Source: Bifidobacterium gallicum DSM 20093 = LMG 11596 (GTDB lineage Bacteria > Actinomycetota > Actinomycetes > Actinomycetales > Bifidobacteriaceae). From it: a stretch of DNA of 64,000 nucleotides. The notes beneath the pieces were generated by a model. It made no database searches and was not told the DNA's origin. It saw nothing but the letters and a program-made list of their open reading frames with translations. The DNA lies in the NCBI RefSeq assembly GCF_000741205.1, contig NZ_JGYW01000003.1, positions 62,001 to 126,000 on the forward strand, in the 5' to 3' direction. The position numbers and the translations under genes were made by a program. Positions 58,124 through 64,000 of this stretch are shown in pieces (the first letter of the stretch is position 1; each line of letters begins with the position of its first letter).

Positions 58124-59986
58124 TTATTGGTTGAGCTTGGCTTTCTCAGCCGCCAGACGGTCGGCTTCGGCTTTCTTGCGCGCTTCAAGCTGCTCGGTGA
58201 AGCTATCAAGCTCTTCCTGCACAGCCTCCTGCGGAATCTTCTCGAAGATCGGCTTCGGCTTGGCGATTGGCGCTCCCACCTCAAGCGGCTCGCGACGCCA
58301 TGGATGCACAGTGTCACCCAGCACATAATCGCCTGTGATGATCGGGTACTGGAAGTTCGGATCATCAAGATCGCTGACTTCCTCAATGCGCGGCATTGGC
58401 GAGAACGTGCCCTTGCCACCGAGCGCTTCCCATACCAGCTGTGCCGAATGCGGCAGGAATGGCGCGAGCAGATGGTTGGCATCAGACACGGCTTGGGCCG
58501 CCACATGCAGCACGGTACCCAAACGCTTGGGATTGTCCTTGATCTTCCACGGTTCCGTGGCCGAAATGTACTTGTTGATATCGCCGACCAAACGCATGGC
58601 TTCGTTCAGCGCATTCTTCTGGTGGTGCTGGTCCAGCAGCGCGCCGACAGTGTCAAACGCATCGGCAGCTTCGTCAAGCAGCGCCTGGTCCTGCTCAGTC
58701 ATCTCGGACTCGAACATAGCCGGCACTTCACCAAAGTTCTTATGCATGAGGTTGGCCACACGGTTGACGAGGTTGCCCCACGATGCCGCCAGTTCTTCAT
58801 TGTTGTGGCGCACGAACTCGCTCCAGGTGAAGTCCGAATCCGAGTTCTCCGGGCCCGCGACAGAAATGTAGTAACGCACGGCATCCACCGGATACTTGGC
58901 CAAAATGTCTTTGACATAAATCACAATGCCGCGCGACGAGCTGAACTTGCGTCCTTCCATCGTCATGAATTCGGAGGCCACAACCTGTTCTGGCATGTTG
59001 AGCTTGCCGAGTTCGCCAGGTTCGCCGCCTTTGTCACCTTCGCCGTTATACGCGAGGATTTCCGAGGGCCAGATCTGCGAATGGAACGTGATGTTGTCTT
59101 TGCCGAGGAAGTAGTATCCCGGCGTGCTCGGATCGTTCCACCATTCGCGCCACAGTTCGGGGTCTCCCTTGCGGCGCGCCCACTCGATTGACGCGGAAAG
59201 ATAGCCGATCACGGCATCGAACCACACGTACAACCGCTTGTTTGGGTTGTCAATCCAGCCCGGCACGGGGATCGGGATGCCCCAGTCAATATCGCGAGTG
59301 ATTGCGCGCGGCTTGACGTCCTTCATCAGGCCGCGTGAGAAGTTGATCACGCCCGTACGCCATCCGGTTCGCCCTTCGAGCCACTGTTCGTTGGCTTCTT
59401 TGAGCGCTGGCAGGTCGAGGAAGTAGTGTTCGGAATCTTGGAAAATCGGCGTTTCCCCGTTGATTTTTGACACTGGGTTGATCAGTTCGTCAGGGTCGAG
59501 TTCATTGCCGCACGCATCGCACTGGTCGCCGCGCGCACCCTGTGTATGACAGATCGGACACTCGCCTTCAATATAACGGTCCGGCAGCGTGCGCCCCGTT
59601 GACGGCGAGATGGCCACTTTCTGCGTGTCCTTATATATATATCCATTTTTCAGGCACTGACGGAACAATTCTTGCACCACGTGCTCGTGATTCTTTGTGG
59701 TGGTACGCGTGAATAGATCGTAGCTCAAACCCAGATTGCACAGATCATTGACGATCACGCGATTGTAGCGGTCGGCGAGTTCCTGGGCCGTCACACCTTC
59801 CTTGTCCGCTTCGACGAGGATTGGCGTGCCATGCTCATCCGTGCCCGACACCATGAGCACGTCATTGCCCTTCATTCGTTCATACCGCGCATAGACATCC
59901 GAGGGGACGCCAAAACCCGCCACATGGCCGATATGACGGGGGCCGTTGGCATACGGCCAAGCAACATTCACCATAATATGACTCAT
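58124..59986 (-). CDS. metG: Methionyl-tRNA synthetase
   Basis: Charges tRNA-Met; class I synthetase of 620 residues. The N-terminus reads [21 protein letters not shown] with the HIGH motif at 18-21, the zinc ribbon is [18 protein letters not shown], and the KMSKS equivalent is KFSSS ([10 protein letters not shown]). The C-terminal helix is Lys/Glu/Ala-rich. It is of the E. coli-like four-cysteine type. The start is ATG 59986, with a promoter so close that the transcript may be leaderless. It is flanked by an AbiEi-like pair on one side and a small membrane protein on the other. Confidence 0.97.
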   Translation of the reverse strand: MSHIMVNVAWPYANGPRHIGHVAGFGVPSDVYARYERMKGNDVLMVSGTDEHGTPILVEADKEGVTAQELADRYNRVIVNDLCNLGLSYDLFTRTTTKNHEHVVQELFRQCLKNGYIYKDTQKVAISPSTGRTLPDRYIEGECPICHTQGARGDQCDACGNELDPDELINPVSKINGETPIFQDSEHYFLDLPALKEANEQWLEGRTGWRTGVINFSRGLMKDVKPRAITRDIDWGIPIPVPGWIDNPNKRLYVWFDAVIGYLSASIEWARRKGDPELWREWWNDPSTPGYYFLGKDNITFHSQIWPSEILAYNGEGDKGGEPGELGKLNMPEQVVASEFMTMEGRKFSSSRGIVIYVKDILAKYPVDAVRYYISVAGPENSDSDFTWSEFVRHNNEELAASWGNLVNRVANLMHKNFGEVPAMFESEMTEQDQALLDEAADAFDTVGALLDQHHQKNALNEAMRLVGDINKYISATEPWKIKDNPKRLGTVLHVAAQAVSDANHLLAPFLPHSAQLVWEALGGKGTFSPMPRIEEVSDLDDPNFQYPIITGDYVLGDTVHPWRREPLEVGAPIAKPKPIFEKIPQEAVQEELDSFTEQLEARKKAEADRLAAEKAKLNQ

Positions 59987-59994
59987 AAGCTCTG

Positions 59995-60022
59995 ATTATC
60001 AGGCGCAGCCGCGACAGTACAA
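59995..60022 (-). promoter_or_regulatory. metG promoter, probably leaderless
   Basis: On the minus strand TTGTAC (60017-60022), 16-nt spacer, GATAAT (59995-60000), then 8 nt to the ATG at 59986. There is no Shine-Dalgarno sequence between. Confidence 0.55.
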
Positions 60023-60243
60023 CGGTTAGCAAGCACCCCACACGCCCACCACATAAAGGCGCGCATAGGCCGGTTCACAGCCCGTCATCCCTGAATGCCA
60101 TCTCGTCCACCACAATGCGCACAGCAGTGCGTCTGCAGGCATATAGTTCACTGATTGACCTAGCATCGTGCACCTCTGCACATATCCACGATGTCACACA
60201 TGATCCATGCCACGTTGACACGCGGCTTCTAGACTGGGACCAC

Positions 60244-60978
60244 ATGACCACGCAATTCACGCAACATGCACAACGACGTCATACTGTGGCCGGACGTCAC
60301 ACGAGCGGCCCAGGCACGAACCAGTCCATGACCCGTCCGCCTCGCACGCGCAAGCCGCCCACGCACCGGCGCCCGAAGCGCGGCACCTCCATGCTGCAAG
60401 GCAGGGACCTTCCGGGCAGACTCAGCAAAGACATGCTGCTCGACTCGGGTGTGCTGCATGCCGTCAATGAGCATTACGCGTATCTGACCGCTTTTTCCGA
60501 TTCGTTGTATGGCAGGGCCAACATTCTCAGCGATGTCATGCCGCAAACAGCCATCGCCTGTATGACGACGGCCGCATGGGTCTGGTGCGGAGGGGTGTTC
60601 CCCACATCATTCGATGTGGTGTCCACCTCGCATTTTCGCAAATTCATGATGAACCGCCCTGTGCGCACCTATGCACGCCATATCGAACCGGGCCATATTC
60701 AACGCATCGGCGAATTGCAGCTCACGTCGCCGCCGAGAACGGCTTGCGATTTGGCGCTGTTGCCCGCGCACATGCTGTTTGAGGACGGATGGGATGCCAT
60801 TGTGCACAAGTTGATGGGCGACTATGGCGTCACCGTTGACGAATGCGCGGCATTGCTTGCCGAGCGCCGCTTCCCGCCACAAGCCAAACAGGCGCGGCAA
60901 GCCTACCAATTCTTTGGGCTTCCCGTTCCCGAATACCTGCTTGAAGCCGACGAAGAACCCGAACCGTTACTGCCATGA
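60244..60978 (+). CDS. AbiEi-like antitoxin-family protein
   Basis: A 244-residue soluble protein. After an Arg/Pro/Thr-rich N-terminus (about 1-50), the segment MPQTAIACMTTAAWVWCGGVFPTSFDVVSTSHF and ELQLTSPPRTACDLALL resemble the core of AbiEi-type (type IV antitoxin-like) proteins that are common and often solitary in actinobacteria. No AbiEii-type nucleotidyltransferase toxin is adjacent. ATG 60244 is the preferred start; the frame is open from 60115. The next gene overlaps its stop by ATGA. Confidence 0.6.
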   Translation: MTTQFTQHAQRRHTVAGRHTSGPGTNQSMTRPPRTRKPPTHRRPKRGTSMLQGRDLPGRLSKDMLLDSGVLHAVNEHYAYLTAFSDSLYGRANILSDVMPQTAIACMTTAAWVWCGGVFPTSFDVVSTSHFRKFMMNRPVRTYARHIEPGHIQRIGELQLTSPPRTACDLALLPAHMLFEDGWDAIVHKLMGDYGVTVDECAALLAERRFPPQAKQARQAYQFFGLPVPEYLLEADEEPEPLLP

Positions 60979-61394
60979 AGCATCATACCACTCGCGCTTC
61001 CCGACGCGAACACGGGCCAGCGGCCACACATCGGCTGCGACGCCAGCATGCCGCTCAACGGTTGCATGCCGAGCAACCGGCGCTATCACGCAGCTCGACC
61101 CAGCAGGGCCGCCATCCATTGGCTCCGCCGCCCGCGCCAATCACGTTGACGCCGCTTGTGGCCATGGATGCCGACACTGATGCGGAACTGCTCTGGCATA
61201 TCGCCCGCACAGCGCCCGAACTGCGCCGTTGGCTTGTTGCCAATCCCAGTGCCGACGCCGAACTGCTTGAATTCGTTGCTCAAGCCGGAGGTCCCGGTGT
61301 CAAGGACGCATTCGACGTGCTGTTCGATTCGATGGATTACGACGTCGCCTGGCGCAAGCGCACGCGCCGCCGCAAATCCCCGGACAACCGTTAG
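60975..61394 (+). CDS. LRV (leucine-rich repeat variant) domain protein
   Basis: A 139-residue protein. The N-terminal 60 residues are basic and Arg/His/Gln-rich. The C-terminal part, MDADTDAELLWHIARTAPEL followed by RRWLVANPSADAELLEFVAQ and GGPGVKDAFDVLF, has the helical repeat spacing of actinobacterial LRV domains. ATGA overlap with the upstream gene shows translational coupling. It may be a protein-interaction partner of the AbiEi-like protein; no enzyme motif is seen. Confidence 0.65.
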   Translation: MKHHTTRASRREHGPAATHRLRRQHAAQRLHAEQPALSRSSTQQGRHPLAPPPAPITLTPLVAMDADTDAELLWHIARTAPELRRWLVANPSADAELLEFVAQAGGPGVKDAFDVLFDSMDYDVAWRKRTRRRKSPDNR

Positions 61395-61403
61395 CCACCA
61401 CGC

Positions 61404-61455
61404 TTCAGCGCAGCACGGTTCAGCACAGCACAGCATGGCTCAGCACAGCACAGCG
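61404..61455. repeat. CAGCACAG-type short repeat tract
   Basis: Repeated CAGCACAGCA and TTCAGCA/CTCAGCA units lie between the convergent LRV and rsmI genes. Non-coding. Confidence 0.6.
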
Positions 61456-61500
61456 CTATCACGACACCTGCGCGTGCCTCATCCGCTGCAGCCGGTTCGT

Positions 61501-62550
61501 TCAATGCTTCATCGCAAGCACGGCCGCATACACCTGTTTGCGATTCGCCAACGACCCATCAGGCATCGGATGCTCGGCCACGACGGCCGCAATCGCATCC
61601 TTGATGCGCACATCATCCTGCTGCGCGCGCTGTTGGGCCAGCTCTGCCAACTGCTGCACACTGAGCACCACGGGCAGCCCCAGCCCTGCCGCACCCGCGC
61701 TATCACCATCACCAGCGCCATCACCGGTTTGCCGATCAACTGCGATGCCCAGCGCACGCGCGGCCTCCTGTTCACTGGCACCGCCAATCACAAGCACCAT
61801 TTCGCCATGCGGAGGCTCATCGATCACGCTCTGGCGAATCTGCGCAATGCTGCCACGGCGGATCTGCTCATAGGATTTCGTCAGTTCACGGCACAACGCC
61901 ATCGGGCGGTCAGGCCCAAACACGGCCAGCAGATCATCCATCGAATCGGCGATGCGGTGCAACGTCTCATAGAACACGATCGTGCGCCGCTCGGCACGTA
62001 GCGCGCGCAAATGCTGCATGCGTTCCGCATGTTTGCGCGGCAGGAACCCTTCATAACAGAACCGGTCGGTTGGCAACCCCGACAACGCGAGCGCGTCGAG
62101 CACGGCCGACGGTCCCGGAGCACAGGTTACGGGCAGGTTGCGTTCAATCGCGCGCCGCACGATCGCAAGTCCTGGATCATTGATCGTTGGCATGCCCGCG
62201 TCCGACACGACGACCACGGTGGCTCCGGCCGCCACTTCGTCGAGCAGCATGTCGGCTTTGCCGCGCTCATTGTGGTCATGATTGGCCACCACGCGCCCGC
62301 CCACGTGCACGCCAAGCCGGTTGGCCAGCGCGTAGAGCCGTCGCGTGTCTTCCGCGGCCACAATGTCGGCCTGTTCCAGCAGCGTCACGAGCCTGGCCGA
62401 CGCGTCCGCCGTGTTGCCGATCGGCGTCGCCGCCAGTACAACGGTGCCTTTGGGCACGAGCGGTGCCGCATTGTGATGCTTCAGGAATTCGTCTGCCTGC
62501 TCAACTTGCGCTTCATCCATACGTTCCAACATACCAACCGTGCCGTGCAT
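61501..62550 (-). CDS. rsmI: 16S rRNA (cytidine-1402-2'-O)-methyltransferase
   Basis: SAM-dependent methyltransferase that modifies C1402 in the 30S decoding region. Landmarks of the tetrapyrrole-methylase fold are VVLAATPIGNTADAS, AAEDTRR, HDHNERGKA, VVSDAGMPTINDPG, APGPSAVLDALALSGLPTDRFCYEGFLP, FYETLHRI and CRELTKSYEQ, in order as in RsmI (formerly YraL). About 349 residues with the chosen ATG 62550; the open frame reaches GTG 62589 and ATG 62520 is also possible, as no site has a good ribosome signal. Divergent from pmt, as in other actinobacteria. Confidence 0.93.
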   Translation of the reverse strand: MHGTVGMLERMDEAQVEQADEFLKHHNAAPLVPKGTVVLAATPIGNTADASARLVTLLEQADIVAAEDTRRLYALANRLGVHVGGRVVANHDHNERGKADMLLDEVAAGATVVVVSDAGMPTINDPGLAIVRRAIERNLPVTCAPGPSAVLDALALSGLPTDRFCYEGFLPRKHAERMQHLRALRAERRTIVFYETLHRIADSMDDLLAVFGPDRPMALCRELTKSYEQIRRGSIAQIRQSVIDEPPHGEMVLVIGGASEQEAARALGIAVDRQTGDGAGDGDSAGAAGLGLPVVLSVQQLAELAQQRAQQDDVRIKDAIAAVVAEHPMPDGSLANRKQVYAAVLAMKH

Positions 62551-62621
62551 CATCTCGCCGTGCGTGCGCCAGAGTAGCGTAGTGTCCACTCGCCGGTTCG
62601 GGTTTGGACAGAAAGGACATG

Positions 62622-64000
62622 ATGATTACTGCAGCCCACGCGCGTCACACCGCGGCTTCGCATCGCCCGACGAAACTTCCACGCCATTGGGGGCTGTCCG
62701 ACGCCGCATGGAACTGGCTGTTGACGCTGCTTGTGGGCCTTGTGGCCGCGGTGTTGCGCCTGTTCCGGCTCGACCAGCCACGTGCTGTGGTGTTTGACGA
62801 AACGTACTATGTTAAGGACGCGTGGGCCATGCTCAACACGGGCGTGGAACGCGACTGGCCGAGCAAGCTTGCTGTTGGCAACAAGCTGGTGCCGATCAAT
62901 GAGCTGTTCGCTTCAGGCGACACGGATCATTGGCTACAATCGGCTGAATATGTGGTGCATCCACCCATGGGCAAATGGTTTATCGCCTGGGGGTTGAAGC
63001 TGTTTGGAGGCGCGGCGAATCCGGCGGCATGGCGGGCATCTGTGGCGATAGCGGGAATAATTGGAGTCATCTTGTTGACGCGGCTGACGTTGCGGCTGTT
63101 TCATAACACGAGCGTGGCTGTGCTGGCGGGACTGCTGATGGCCGTGGACGGCGTGGGCATTGTGATGGCGCGCACGGGCCTGCTTGACAATTTCATCATG
63201 GTGCTTGCGCTCGCAGCGTTCCTGTTGCTCGTGATTCACCGGGACCATGCGCGGGCGAAACTCGAACAGGCCTACGCACTGGACGCGGCCGATCCGGACG
63301 CAAGTTGGATGCCGGCCTGGCAGAGCCGCAAACAACGCAAAGCGGGCGTGCAGCCGCGCATGGTGCTCAACGCGGCCGGACCGGTCGTGGCGTTCTCGTG
63401 GGCGCGCGTCGGGGCTGTTGTGCTGCTGGGTCTGGCGACGGGCGTGAAGTGGTCGGGCACGTATCTGTTCGCCGTGTTCTGTGTGATCAGTGTGTGCTGG
63501 GACGCGTGGAATCGGCGTGAAGTCGGATACAGGCCGTGGTTCCGGTTCGGCATGCTGCGCGACGGCATTATATCGGCGCTCTATATGGTGCCGCTGTATG
63601 GGCTGACATATCTGCTTGACTGGATCACGTGGTTCACGCACTCGGATTCCTACATGCACGACTGGGCGTTGAGCCACCCAGGTGAGGGATGGCAGTGGCT
63701 GCCGCCCACGTTGCGTTCGTTTGTGGCCTACCATCAGCAAATGTGGGATTTTCACACGCATCTGGATGCGCCGCATGATTACAAAGCGAACCCGCTGACG
63801 TGGCCGTTGCAGATCCGGCCGACGAGTTTTTATTGGGAAAAACCGAGCGGGCATCCGGGCCTGTGCGCTCTGGCGCCCAATTCGCAGTGCGTGGAGGCCA
63901 TCACGTCGCTGGGCAATCCGCTGATCTGGTGGGTGGGGTCGTTGTGCACCGTGTTGGCGATCGGCATCGCGATTGTCAAACATGGTGATTGGCGCATTTG
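62622..64000 (+). CDS. pmt: Protein O-mannosyltransferase, partial (runs off right edge)
   Basis: GT39 membrane enzyme that moves mannose from polyprenyl-phosphate mannose to Ser/Thr of exported proteins. The first 459 residues are in the window and remain open. WNWLLTLLVGLVAAVLRLFRLD is the first helix, followed by the catalytic Asp-Glu in VVFDETYYVKDAW, then VVHPPMGKWFIAWG, MARTGLLDNFI and GLATGVKWSGTY, all typical of actinobacterial Pmt. The start is ATG 62622 with AAAGG 5 nt upstream; an ATG three bases earlier is too close. A minus-strand frame across the same bases is a shadow. Confidence 0.93.
   Translation, partial: MITAAHARHTAASHRPTKLPRHWGLSDAAWNWLLTLLVGLVAAVLRLFRLDQPRAVVFDETYYVKDAWAMLNTGVERDWPSKLAVGNKLVPINELFASGDTDHWLQSAEYVVHPPMGKWFIAWGLKLFGGAANPAAWRASVAIAGIIGVILLTRLTLRLFHNTSVAVLAGLLMAVDGVGIVMARTGLLDNFIMVLALAAFLLLVIHRDHARAKLEQAYALDAADPDASWMPAWQSRKQRKAGVQPRMVLNAAGPVVAFSWARVGAVVLLGLATGVKWSGTYLFAVFCVISVCWDAWNRREVGYRPWFRFGMLRDGIISALYMVPLYGLTYLLDWITWFTHSDSYMHDWALSHPGEGWQWLPPTLRSFVAYHQQMWDFHTHLDAPHDYKANPLTWPLQIRPTSFYWEKPSGHPGLCALAPNSQCVEAITSLGNPLIWWVGSLCTVLAIGIAIVKHGDWRI

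Noticed and set aside
58094-59191. 365-codon plus-strand frame opposite metG
   Set aside because: Shadow of metG; no ribosome site or recognisable domain.
62934-63983. 349-codon minus-strand frame at the right edge
   Set aside because: Antisense shadow of pmt, whose plus-strand frame has Pmt motifs and remains open to the window end.

Overview
The window looks like a chromosomal segment of a Bifidobacterium or close relative (Actinobacteria). The reasons are the 16S and 23S rRNA sequences, a 16S-23S spacer without tRNA genes, high GC with strong third-position bias, lipoteichoic-acid-like and galactofuranose genes side by side, surface proteins carrying the RQDMAAF type of S-layer-homology repeat, and the actinobacterial neighbourhood pmt / rsmI / metG / tatD. 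Species cannot be fixed from sequence reading alone.

Layout. 1-3779: rRNA operon on the minus strand (5' part of 23S, spacer, complete 16S), followed by its G-rich leader and promoter region to about 4230. 4365-19599: cell-envelope glycan block with UDP-galactopyranose mutase (glf), family-2 glycosyltransferases, a GlfT2-like galactofuranosyltransferase, an LtaS-like phosphoglycerol transferase, a DUF4012 protein and two polytopic GT-C-like membrane proteins. 19684-27939: surface-protein and exchange region with a GH25 lysozyme carrying SLH-like repeats, a broken SLH fragment, a pyruvyltransferase-like protein, a large thioredoxin-like/CAP/Big/InlB-repeat/SLH protein, an MFS exporter and a second SLH remnant. 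28045-37036: second half of the glycan block with a Wzt/Wzm ABC exporter, another GT-C-like protein, a second GlfT-like transferase, an acyltransferase and a GtrB-like transferase. 37336-38997: secreted CHAP hydrolase with a 12-C tract upstream. 39358-39442: tRNA-Ser(GGA).

39597-47295: a single-pass membrane protein, two tandem paralogues of unknown function, and an FtsX-like permease paired with an ABC protein that has lost its P-loop. 47477-53363: HD-domain protein, Kup potassium transporter, a tnpB-only IS200/IS605-type element, tatD and a small unannotated frame. 53447-56245: a GH36 alpha-galactosidase homologue whose predicted nucleophile is alanine. 57572-64000: small membrane protein, metG, an AbiEi-like protein plus LRV protein pair, rsmI and the start of pmt.

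How the genes fit together. Glf would supply UDP-Galf, the GlfT-like enzymes polymerise it, Wzm/Wzt exports the chain, and LtaS-like, DUF4012, acyl-, pyruvyl- and GtrB/GT-C functions could modify it outside. This is a plausible genetic basis for the glycerophosphate-bearing galactofuranan lipoglycan described from bifidobacteria. The most unusual unexplained structure is a 53-bp tandem repeat family with two dyads per unit, present at 39.1 kb and 56.7 kb in opposite orientations.
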